A stretch of 64,000 nucleotides of DNA from Thunnus maccoyii (lineage: Eukaryota > Chordata > Actinopteri > Scombriformes > Scombridae), in NCBI RefSeq assembly GCF_910596095.1, contig NC_056553.1, positions 2,487,291-2,551,290 on the forward strand. Direction: 5' to 3'. Under the pieces are notes generated by a model. That model was given only the letters and a program-made list of their open reading frames with translations. It was not told where the DNA came from and made no database searches. How positions within the stretch are numbered: position 1 is the first letter of the stretch; each line of letters opens with the position of its first letter. This document shows, in pieces, positions 23,101 to 32,000 of this stretch. The translations under genes and the position numbers were made by a program.

Positions 23101-24301
23101 TGCGTGCCTCCAAAGAAAAACAACATTTCAAAGACTACACAGCATAGCTTACAGGTAGCCTGCAGCTGCATTACTTTTTGAAACACCATGGCCGCTGCCG
23201 GAGTTGGTGATGGAGAAACAACAGAACTGGAAAATCCTCCTGCTTACCAGAAGTCATCGGTGTGGCACCATTTTTTCCCCCCTGTGAGTTATGTTAACAC
23301 CGATGACAGGACATTGACAAACTACAATTTGTGGGCTGTGAGATGAGTGGTCAGGGACCGTCTAAAAACTGCAACACGACTTAAACTTTGTTTCCTCACC
23401 AAAAAGCTTTTTGCAGGTGAAGAAACCCAAGCTGATATTGTAAAGTAACCTAATGGCTTACACAACCTAATGGCACATCCAATGACTTTTCATTTTGTTT
23501 TTGTGTTTAACAGTTTGTTCCCAATTGACGAAATAAGTTATTGTTATAGTTATATTACACTTGATACCATGTAGCCTATCTTTTTAAAGAATTTGAAAAT
23601 GTAAATGACGGTTGTCAGGGCATAAAACCAATGATCTGTTGATCTTTACAATAAAGACTTGATAGTTAAAAAAAAAAAAAAGGCATAGTTGTCAGTGCTG
23701 AGAAAAACATTTAAATCGAAAAGTGAATCGAATCGTGACCTTAAAATTGAAAATCATTTCTAATTGTGGATTTGGAGAATTGTGACACCCCTAGTCTTTA
23801 TACAGAATAGAACCTCTGCTGAAGTCCAGCAATCACATCTTTATATCTGTCCATCACTCATTTTGTTTCCTCCAAATATTTTCAATGATAGCCTCCATGT
23901 TTATTTGTCTGATGATATTTCAAAAGCAGAGAAGATGTTCATCAACACATTGAGACTCTTGCTTTAAATTTAATAGCAGGTCACATATAACAACAATAAA
24001 TGTATCACTAAAGTGTTTATGCAGTAATGATGTGTTCATGATTCTCAGCAGTTGATTTCCTCTTTGTACTTTAGTAAACAGACTTGATGCCAAAGGTCTC
24101 TGCAGGTCTGTGAGCTTGGAGCTGAAAGGAAGCTTGCTATGTTGTGCAGCTGTTCAACTTCTGGTCTGAACAGGGCTGGGGTCCCTGCAGGTCTTCATCC
24201 TAGATGTGCTGCATCACTGACTGACAGCTGATGAAGTGAGTCTCACTAAACACTGACTTGTGACCTCTGTTGTTTCTTTTTCTCTCGTTAGATGGTGGTG
24301 A
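5048..24301 (+). CDS. NLR-A: PYD-FISNA-NACHT-LRR immune receptor, 8 coding exons plus a 10-nt last piece
   Basis: Predicted cytosolic NOD-like receptor of the large fish NLRC3/NLRP-like group. Coding exons by splice signals and phase: 5048-5318, 6334-8698, 9915-10088, 11158-11358, 11720-11893, 12264-12437, 13337-13510, 22281-22454 and 24292-24301. Joined they give 3717 bases, 1238 residues and no internal stop. Domains: pyrin ~1-85, FISNA then NACHT in the second exon (Walker A GIAGIGKT ~190-197, Walker [10 protein letters not shown] ~262-270), a 175-residue Asp-rich insert ~548-722, then LRRs ~879-1235. The last codon AG|A is followed by TGG TGG TGA, so the protein ends right after the LRRs. 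A B30.2 remnant lies just beyond. NLRs of this kind are thought to sense cytosolic danger and act through PYD partners; the ligand is unknown. Intron 8 (13511-22280) is full of mobile elements, so correct splicing in vivo is unproven. Confidence 0.82.
6334..8698 (+). CDS. FISNA-NACHT exon of NLR-A
   Basis: A 2365-bp exon, acceptor tctatcag ending 6333 and donor gtaagt at 8699. It opens with a FISNA-type segment ([20 protein letters not shown]), then NACHT: Walker A GIAGIGKT at 6630-6653, Walker [10 protein letters not shown] at 6846-6872, sensor-like [11 protein letters not shown], and the [13 protein letters not shown] winged-helix entry. The nucleotide-binding core has all the residues expected for ATP binding and oligomerisation. 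After [13 protein letters not shown] the usual short linker is replaced by a 525-bp Asp-coding repeat, and normal sequence resumes at [12 protein letters not shown] and runs to [11 protein letters not shown]. The large size of this single exon is typical of fish NLRs. Confidence 0.9.
7704..8228 (+). repeat. GAT/GAC trinucleotide expansion coding an Asp-rich insert
   Basis: About 175 codons, mostly GAT/GAC with AAT/AAC, and recurring islands such as DEVIDDDY. The islands make a loose higher-order repeat of roughly 13-20 codons rather than a plain trinucleotide run. The frame stays open throughout, and the flanking NACHT sequence is in the same frame on both sides. The antisense strand and other + frames give poly-Ile, poly-Met or similar translations that are simple artefacts of the repeat. 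Confidence 0.95.
9915..13510 (+). CDS. First five LRR exons of NLR-A
   Basis: Exons 9915-10088, 11720-11893, 12264-12437 and 13337-13510 are exactly 174 bp (58 codons), and 11158-11358 is 201 bp. All share one phase: one base completes the previous codon and two start the next. Each encodes a pair of ribonuclease-inhibitor-type repeats with the core [12 protein letters not shown] and SGVKLL. The longer exon has nine extra residues (about TDDEEQLRS) in the loop between the strand and the following helix. The introns between them share blocks such as TTAATATTAATGAGAGCTC, showing that exon and intron were duplicated together. Confidence 0.9.
13858..15153 (+). mobile_element. Solo-LTR-like element with TG...CA ends
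   Basis: The 1296-bp insert begins TGTTGGG and ends CCCAACA, and is flanked by CTTC on both sides (13854-13857 and 15154-15157). Removing it restores an intron segment (ACTTC|TAAACATTTGATCTTCA) that is intact in the neighbouring intron near 12793-12815. A polyadenylation-like AATAAA occurs at ~14335. TG...CA ends with a 4-bp duplication fit a solo LTR, but no internal retroviral genes are present, so the class is inferred. Confidence 0.6.
15158..15992. other. Unassigned intron sequence
   Basis: Starts as normal LRR-intron sequence and after about 15215 changes to unknown sequence. Two overlapping open frames on opposite strands (15326-15838 + and 15427-15873 -) have no recognisable domain. 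The compositional change suggests another insertion, but I found no terminal repeats. Confidence 0.4.
15993..16556 (+). repeat. Dispersed fish repeat with AT/CAA microsatellite
   Basis: Contains segments typical of abundant fish repeats (a GGCAAGAAAAAACTCCC block near 16133 and an AACTCTAGGAACCAC block near 16443). An imperfect (CAA/ATA/AAT)-type microsatellite lies at ~16205-16375. No coding function is seen. Confidence 0.5.
16557..19636 (-). mobile_element. Broken LINE retrotransposon (APE endonuclease plus RT, L2/CR1/Rex-like)
   Basis: Read on the - strand it runs from an apurinic-type endonuclease, through a truncated reverse transcriptase, to a C-terminal region and a 3' tail ending in an AAATAAACAAAC-type sequence at about 16560. 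RT motifs CNYRPISII (about 17925) and YADDTVIY (17899-17910) are now almost adjacent and out of frame, so about a hundred codons of the RT palm are missing. Several stop codons follow the YADD box. The remaining C-terminal frame is 17167-17592. The clade assignment is by general resemblance. Confidence 0.8.
18487..19440 (-). pseudogene. LINE endonuclease domain, open frame
   Basis: A 317-residue open frame with motifs of the exonuclease-endonuclease-phosphatase fold: [35 protein letters not shown] and LTDHNLTLV. The open frame extends further upstream on the - strand toward 19636 without an ATG. This domain nicks target DNA during LINE insertion. It is part of a defective element, because the downstream RT is deleted, so no function is expected today. 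Confidence 0.8.
19637..21525 (-). mobile_element. Non-autonomous LTR retroelement
   Basis: Two direct repeats, 19637-19949 and 21369-21525 (the second truncated or interrupted), share segments such as AAATGCAAGAGACAGCA and GCTGAGACACAGGAACAAG. The inner edges carry TGTCA/TGACA-type ends (TATGACA at 19943-19949 and TGTCACA at 21369). On the - strand, a purine run GAGGGGGGGTTC directly precedes the 19949 end, as a polypurine tract would, which sets the orientation. The internal ~1.4 kb has only degraded reading frames rich in Pro and Ser and no pol gene. The left LTR abuts the LINE. Confidence 0.6.
20425..20688 (+). repeat. 33-bp minisatellite, eight units
   Basis: Eight consecutive 33-bp units, at 20425, 20458, 20491 and so on, with a consensus encoding [11 protein letters not shown] on the + strand. 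Because the unit is a multiple of three, long frames are open on both strands. It lies inside the LTR element. Units differ by a few bases each. Confidence 0.9.
21526..21790. other. Unassigned spacer between two mobile elements
   Basis: Contains a CA-rich run (about 21685-21714) and CACGTG-type motifs. No gene or terminal repeats are identified. TAATT at 21786-21790 is the left target duplication of the next element. Confidence 0.4.
21791..22196 (-). mobile_element. Second TG...CA element, related to the one at 13858 but inverted
   Basis: A 406-bp element with ends TGTTGT and ACAACA and a 5-bp target duplication TAATT (21786-21790 and 22197-22201). Its reverse complement contains GGGCACCACCTGGAGACCGG, close to the GGGTACCACCCGGAAACCGG of the 13858-15153 element, so the two are one family in opposite orientation. 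It is interpreted as a solo LTR or a shortened relative. Confidence 0.6.
22281..22454 (+). CDS. Sixth LRR exon of NLR-A
   Basis: A 174-bp exon in the same phase as the others, with acceptor ctttattcag and donor gtcagt. It encodes [20 protein letters not shown] and then a diverged second half ([19 protein letters not shown]). It sits 8.8 kb after the fifth LRR exon because of the retroelement insertions. The LQESP ending is shared with the last LRR exon of NLR-B (59777-59950), which marks the two as counterparts. Confidence 0.85.
22972..23793 (+). mobile_element. hAT element with BED-finger remnant
   Basis: An 822-bp element with terminal inverted repeats AGGGGTGTCA / TGACACCCCT and a perfect 8-bp target duplication GTCTTTAT (22964-22971 and 23794-23801), which is diagnostic of hAT transposons. 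Inside, an ATG at 23188 opens about 50 codons including SSVWHHFF, matching the start of a BED zinc finger of hAT transposases, and then stops. The catalytic domain is absent, so this is a non-autonomous internal-deletion derivative. It lies in the last intron of NLR-A. Confidence 0.85.
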
Positions 24302-24760
24302 TCTCTGTAAGAGTGTGAGTGAACATCAAGGAGTGTGTGGTGAGAGGATCAGCTGTATCCTGATGATCCAGAGAGATTGAAGCAGCAGCAGCAGCAGCTT
24401 GTGTATAGAGATGCTGTGACTGGACCATGTTACTGGGAGGTAGAGTGGAGAGGAGAGCTTTGTCCAGCAGTGACTGACGGAGGAATCAGAAAAAGTGGAG
24501 ATGAGTCTCAGTGCTACAGTCTGAACTGATCTGAGAACAGCCCCACTGTCAGACACAAAGTCCCGTCCACCATCATCCCTGTGTGTTCCTTTGGATCTAA
24601 CAAAGTATCATCAGTGTATCTAGACTGCTCTGCTGCTGCTCTTCCTTCTACACAGACTCTGCAGACACACTAAGACTCCTCTACTCAACCACCTCCTCCA
24701 CCCTCCTCCTGGACCTGAGTCTGAATTTTAGTCCATCTAGACCATCTCCTGCAGGGACTT
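24302..24760 (+). pseudogene. Decayed B30.2 (PRY-SPRY) remnant
   Basis: Behind the NLR-A stop codon, shifting frames recover PRY-SPRY pieces: DQLYPDDPERLKQ, then GPCYWEVEWRGELCPAVTDG, then SGDESQCYSLN followed by a stop, and a last piece around SADTLRLLY. Compared with the NLR-B counterpart, a 2-bp loss near 24343 breaks the frame. B30.2 is a protein-interaction domain often fused to the C-terminus of fish NLRs. Here it can only be 3' untranslated sequence. Confidence 0.8.
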
Positions 24761-24929
24761 GTTTAGAAAGACTTAGAAGTTTTAATTTGGTCTAAAACTG
24801 TGATCTCCTGCCTCTTTTCTTTCAAACATCTGACCATCTGTATCTGTTTAAACCAGAGTGACACTGCAGATTATTGCAGAATCATTTGGCACGATAACCA
24901 TTAATTTACAGGCCTTATAATATGACATC

Positions 24930-25699
24930 TGAATTGACTTAAAGTAAAGACTAAGTATTAAAAGTGAAATTAGTTTGGTTCCCCTGCCTGATATATTATT
25001 ATATATGACATCATTAGATTATTAGTACTGAAGCATCAGTGTGTAAGCAGCATGTTAATATTGTAGCTGCTGGAGGTGGTGCTAGTTTGAACTACTTTAT
25101 ATACAGTTAGTTAGTTTAGTCCAGTGGTTCCCAACCTAGGGGTCGGGCCCATCCAAAGGGTCCCCAGATAAATCTGAAGGGTCGTGAGATGATTAATGGG
25201 AGAGGAAAGAAGAAAAAACGAAGTTCTGATACACAAATCTGTTTACAGTTTTTGGACTTTTTCTCTAATCTTTGGTTTTTGCTGAAATATTGGATCATTT
25301 GAACATTTATTGAAATGAAAGCATGGGAGAAATTTAGAGGGAAAAATCACTATTTGCTGTTAACAACTCATAGACATCTGAAATGTGACCCTGACTACAC
25401 ACTGCTTTTTGTAAGATGTCAAAAACCAAAAAGGTTGGAAACCACTAATTTTTTCTTTAACAAAGTGTTGTATTTTAAAAGCTTGTTATATTATCCATTG
25501 TGTCAAATCTTCATCTGAAAAGTAACTAAAGCTGTCAAATAAATGTAGTGGAGTAGAAAGTACAATATTTCCCTCTGAAATGTAGTGGAGTGGAAGAATA
25601 AAGTAGCATAAAATGGAAATATTCAAGTAAAGTAGAAGTACCTCAAAATTTACTTAAGTAGAGCACTTGAGTAAATGTACTTAATTATTTCCACCACTG
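24930..25699 (+). repeat. Composite repeat with nested hAT-like element, copy 1
   Basis: The outer repeat ends in the very common fish motif ACTTGAGTAAATGTACTTA...TTCCACCACTG. Nested at 25122-25446 is a ~325-bp element with CAGTGGTTCCCAACC / GGTTGGAAACCACT inverted ends, of hAT type. The same arrangement occurs at 41766-42630 and, inverted, at 58478-59148. It lies 170 bp after the B30.2 remnant of NLR-A. Confidence 0.75.
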
Positions 25700-26095
25700 T
25701 TGAAGATTAATCAGAAAAAAATAAAAGCCTTTTTAACATAAGCCTATAGCTTTTATTGTGAAGGCGCTCTTTATGGTACTGACGGTGACGTATTTCCTGT
25801 TGTGCCAAACATTCGCTTACTGTGCTGTGAAACTGCTTAGTAGCTTTCTACCTCGTCTTAACCGTTAGGTTATTGTAAAAGTTTTTGTAGCTGACTTTTA
25901 AATTATCTTTTTATATTTATTGAAGTTCATACAACCGTTATCTGTACTTGTCACATCGCGAGACGTTATTATTCGTCTCATTTTCAGGACGTTTTAGTCG
26001 CTAAATCTGCCTCCGAAGCTTGCTAACGTTAGCTCAGCGGCTAGCCACCATTCACTCTTCAGAGAAAGAATCGATTATACATAGTGATCACAATC
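25700..26095 (+). promoter_or_regulatory. Probable riok3 promoter and 5' untranslated region
   Basis: More CpG-rich than the flanks, with a CRE-like TGACGTA (25786-25792) next to TTTCCTG. The start codon at 26096 follows CACAATC. No TATA box is obvious. The transcription start is not determinable from sequence alone. Confidence 0.45.
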
Positions 26096-29000
26096 ATGGA
26101 TCAAACAGGAGTCACGGCGCAAACACCAAAGGTGAGTCCGACTATCTTCTGTAGGGATGTCCTGTACTGTAAGTTATTGATCCCAAATAGCTTAATCTTG
26201 CCTGTTAGATCTAGCTCCTGCGAGTCATGATCCAATATGGCCTCATCGATAGTCCGAACCTTAAAAGGCCGAAATTAGGTCGCTGTGAGCGGACTGATAA
26301 CTCGGAGCAGCTGCCAGTCACCGGCTGCGCTATGATTGGAGATGTTTTGACACAAGAGACACATGAAAATGAATTAGTTAAAACGAACGATTTATACTTT
26401 TGTTGTATTCATGTTATCAAGTTTTATTGTTTTATCTTTTAATTATTGTTATTATAGTTGTTTTTATCCCTCATCGACTTTGTCTCTGTTTTGTCTTTTA
26501 AATGTAGTTTTTAACTAAGTTTTTATTTTATTCTATTATTATTATAATTATTATTATTATAGCTTGTAAATCAATTTTATTTTATGACATTTTCATCATT
26601 TTTATTTCTCGCGTGCATTAGTCTCACTTGTTCTATCTTATTATCGGCTTGTCAGTTATCTGTGAAGCACTTTGAATTGCACTAACTGTATGAAAGGTGC
26701 TAAACAAACAAAGTTTGAGTGATTGAAAAGAACTGAGACGCTGTTATTTGCGATAACCACGTCACTTGTTAACAGCAAGACCATGAGTGTGGTCAGCTAT
26801 TTCTGCAACACCCATACCTTAAAATAATTTAATTAGAGGCCTTTACTCTGGCTTAATGTATTTATAAACCAGTAAGTGGTCTCAATGCTTGTCCCTAGTC
26901 CTGTCACACTGTCACACATCAGCATGTTATATTTATATAACATAAAAATGTGTAAAATGTTAACAAGTACTACAACTAACAGCAAGCAGATACCTCTTTT
27001 TACAAGTTTGACTCCTATTTAATGCTATTTGTACTGTTGTGTATTTATATGTTATAATGAGGAAATATCTATGTTCTAGAAATTAAAAAAAATGTCTTAA
27101 TTGATAAATTATACTAAGATATGTGACAGATAATAACACGTCAGGACTTGGAGGCGGGGCTTAGTGCAGACATGTCTGAACTTGTCTCAGTGAAACTTTC
27201 ACTCACTTCTTTTATTGTTACTGTTGAGTTATGACTCACAAAAGCTATATTTATACTGCTGAGTTTCACTCTGCAAACAAAAGATGGACTTCACACTTTT
27301 TCAAGTCAGTCTAAAAACAACAGTCAGGAGCCCAAATGAACAGTGAAATATGTTTTTCTTGCTGTAATCATTCCTCCTGTTCATACTGACCATTAGAAGA
27401 TCCATTCAATGGAAGTGATGGGGGACAAAATCCACAGTCCTCTTTCTGTGCAAAAATGTATTCAAAAGTTTATCTGAAGCTAATATGAAGCCTCAGCGTC
27501 CAAATGAGTCAAATCAAGTAGATATCTTTCAACGTTACAGTCTTTTTAGTGTCAAAGTTCCTCTTTTTGTTACTATACTTCCACCACATCTCAACAGGGA
27601 AACACTGTCCGAGGAAACACAAAGAGGGAATTTGATGCTAAAAAGACTGTAAATGTGTCAGATATCCACTTGATATGACTAATTCAGACTGCTGAAGACT
27701 CATATAAGCTTCACATTTTACTTTTAAATGCATTTTTGCACTAAATGACTATCCTTTAAAGTCTGACGGTTGTTTAATGTTTGTAGTGATGCTGCCTCAA
27801 GTTTGTAACTAACTTACCTTAAGAAATACGCTCATCCAGCTCTGTGTTTTTGTCCTTTTTAAATGTCTTTAACAAAGCCACCAATGCTGCTTTTATTGTC
27901 ACCAGGTTTGCACAGTTTTTACATTTAATTCTATATTATTCATGACTTGAGGTACCATTGCTTACTTACTGATATAATGTAACTCTCAGTAACTACACGC
28001 ACATACACTCAGTTGCTTCCCTGCAATAAGTCTTACCTTCTTGATGGTTATAATAATCAGTTTTTGTTGTAACTGGTTTCAGGAGGTGTTAATTCAACTT
28101 TATGCTAATTTTGGAGGTAGTAGTTTGTGCTGCTGTTGAATTATCCTATCACGCTATACTGAGATGTGTTCAAGATCAACTTTATTGACCCCAGGTGGGA
28201 AATTTAACAGCACAAGAAGAAACCCGAGAGGTAGAAAGGAACACAATACAATAATGTTGTGTATATATAATACAATAAAAATGAATAGATGTAATATTTG
28301 GACATTATAACCATCATGAAGGTAGGATTTATTACGGGGCTGTAGTATTACACTGCACTAATTTCAGCTGAAATCAAATTGATAATTGAATGTATTGCTC
28401 GAACAACACAGGATGTTTGAGACCAATACTGTTATTGACATTTGTGTTTAAAAAAACTCTGATAATGATATATTGGCCGATATTTTTTTACACAACCATA
28501 ATGTTATGGAACAAACTAACTGATTATTTTCTAGAGTAATCATTTTGTTTATAAAACGACAAAAATGGTGAAAAATGCCTGTTATAATATCCTCAAATGT
28601 CTTGTTTTATTTGACCAACAGTCCAAAATCCTGCTGCGACCAACCAATTTTTTTTTTGGCATTTGTGCTTAAAAAGTGAAAAAAATGATTAATCGATTAT
28701 CAAAATAGTTGCTGATTCTTTAATGTTCTGTTAATCGATAAAACTCTATGTAACATAAATAAACATTTTTGATACATTTCCCTTTAATTAGTTTTTCAAC
28801 AACTGTGACCTGAACATGTACTGGACAGGATGTTCCACAGTCGAAAAACAGACTTTGTCACTACTCTGGTGCAGAAAATATTAAATATTGTCAGTCAAGT
28901 CAATTTTAATTATATAGTCCAATATCACAAATCACAAATTTTCCTCAGGGGGCTTTACAGTCTGTACAGCAATGCAACATCTTCTAAAACTCCCTAAAAA

Positions 29001-32000
29001 ACATGGGAGAAACCTCAGGATGAACAGATGTGCAATAGATGTTGTGTGTACAGAATAGAACAAGAAAGACAAATTATAGAAATACAGCATCGAACAGGAT
29101 ACTAAAATAATGATGGAATATATATGACGAATGTGGTGGAGTTACACTGACTCTTATGTGCTGCTGTGGTGAGGTTACAGATGAAGTTATAGATGTGAAT
29201 GTCTGTGTTTACAGGCTCAGTAACTAATCAGTGCAAGAAATTGAAATACCACTGATTGATTTTAGATACGCGTGATTAATTATATCTTAATAATATTAAT
29301 TAAAGCCTATATGTGTGTGTTTTGCAGAGCCCGTGGGGTTCGTTGGCCCCGGCAGCTCCGGCCTGCTCTCTTGCCGATGTGATGAGTGAGCAGCTGGCTA
29401 AACAGCTGGATGAGGAGAACAACGCCTTCCCTACACTCACCGAGTAAGTTCTCACCAGCTTCACCTCTGTGTGTGAATATACAGTGATGTTGTCCTCTCT
29501 TCTTTCTTCATTAACTTTTAATCAATCTCTGTCTCTCTCTCTCCTTACCTCTCACTTCAGTTTTAAGTAGTTTATCATTTTGTATTATTTCTCTGCTCAC
29601 TTTTGATTGGGCAGTTAGGCCCCGTTTACAGCTGGTATTAACATGCGTCTCGGGTGATCTGATCACAGCTTTAAGTGCGTCTGTTTACACCTGGCATTAA
29701 CTTGCGTCTCCACATGCGAGAGAGAGAGAGAGAAATCTCCCCGCAGCTGCAAAAGTTAATGGTGTAATTTCTATTCTAACTGTCGATTTGAAGAGGGAAA
29801 CCGGTTAGGGGAACAAGAAAAACAGGAAAAAACGGGAGATGGATTACGTTTTTAATTCACATGAAAAACAAAATAATTTGTTTATTCTGTTATCAAACAA
29901 GTTGAACATCCTTGGTTGGAGGGTCCTGTGTCTAATTTGCTGCTAAATAGAGGACGTCAGTCGAGTAGGCGGTCCTTCAATGTGGCCCAGGACGCATTTG
30001 CGTTTACACTACTAAAAGAATGTGGCCACATGCGGCCCAGACCACCTCCAAATGTGGTCTGAGTGATCAGATCCCCGTTCTCAATGCGTCTTGGTTGCAT
30101 TTACACCTGTATTTAGAGCTGTCCACCTGTGATCGGATCACCCGAGACGGATATTAATGCCAGGTGTAAACAGGGCCTTAGTTTTTCTGACACTCTGCTC
30201 CTCGATGTGGTTGATTTTGGTTTGCAATGTGATTAATTTGCACCACCTGGTGGCAAAAAGATGGTAGAACACAAAGTCTTTCTGACATTGACATTTCTGC
30301 CTATTCTTAAATATTACATGTATAAAAGTTAATTAATATGTTTGATTATTTACATTTTTGTTTTCTACATGTTTTTTTCCTCTTCCTTTCTTAACCTTTA
30401 CATATAAACGTGACCCATCACCCTAAACACCATTTTTTCACCCTCAAATTTTATGACTTTTCCTGATGTGAACCAGAGTATACAAACGTTTTTTTGGTAT
30501 GTTTTAGTAATTCATCATCATTCATTCTTTACATTTAATAACTTTCATCAAAATCATGGTGACTCTTACGCTCTCCTGTTTTTTTTTTTAAGAGTACACT
30601 CTGTTCTCTTCATTCATTAACGATGAAGTCTTCATTAAGGATTAAGCACCCATTTATTAATGACTGATAATGTACAGTCACCAGCCACTTCATTAGGAAT
30701 ACCTCTGCAATCTAATGCATCCAGTTCAACAGCTCTGCCATTAAAATCTACATTTACGAAGCTTATACATTTTCAGTTTTTGCTGACATTGTCAGAAAGG
30801 TGATAATTCTACTTTATGTTTATTATTGAGGTCAATACAAGCAGACAGCAGGGTCTCTGCAGATACAGACACCACCACACACTTCTAGTTGGTCATAAGT
30901 GATGATTGAGAGGGATTATTTTTGAGTCTATACATTGTTTTTTTTAGGTAAATCCACTCTGCCTTTAGGTTGATAGATTTTTCATCAAGGCATCCTTTTG
31001 TCTTTCCCAACTCGTCTTCGTTTTGTTTTAATATCTCTTCTCTTTCCTCTTCTCTCTCTCTCTCTCTCTCTGTCTCTCAGTCCCGGAGCAGATCTCTTGT
31101 TGCCAGATGAAGGTCCTGATACGACCAGTGATCTGATGCTTGCTCAGATGCTGCAGATGCAGTTTGACCGCGAGTTTGATAACCAGCTCCGCCGTGAGGA
31201 GAAGAAGTTCAACGGAGACAGCAAAGGTAGAACCACAAAAATCTGAAAACTTAAGAGTGGGTTGAAAGGAATCACTGTAAGTTATATTTCCTTTCTGCTC
31301 AACTTTGCTTCTATAACAACCTGATTAGAGTCTTGTGTAAAGTGTAATTATAATTTTAAAGACCTGATAAAGTCAGTGACAGTCTGTGTTTTCAATTTTG
31401 TTTCCAGTGTCCATCTCCTTTGAGAACTACCGCATGGTCCATCCTTATGAAGACAGCGACAGCTCAGAGGACGAGGTGGACTGGCAGGACACAAGAGATG
31501 ACCCCTACAAAGCTGGTAACATACCTACAGAGGGTGGACAAAATAACAGAAACACCTTACTGTACTACACAGCAGCTCTAAGACAGTGTCCACATTAAGC
31601 TGGCAAAATTCATAAACACATCTTTTTCTCTCTGTTTTGGTCCTCTGTCAAAACCCTTGAAACTGAGCTTTTTAGAGTTGAAGGTAACATAAAGGCCCCT
31701 TTACAGGCTGTCATTTTGGGCTGTCTGAGACAAAAGTTGACAATCGTGAGAGAAACGTTGTCAAATCTAGGTTGTAGGCTCAAAATGTTGTCCTTGATCT
31801 CACTGTGAGACACGTCCAATGATTAGAAGCTTTGAAGCCCAAAGACAACCAGTGATTTAAGACCAAACTCTTCACACTGTGACCGCTGCTACAACTCACA
31901 TCTACAAACCAACCAATCATGACATGAAATGACACAGAACACACTGGGCAGCATGACATTTCATGAGTGCAGTTTTCAAATAAAGTTTTGGGAGAAAACA

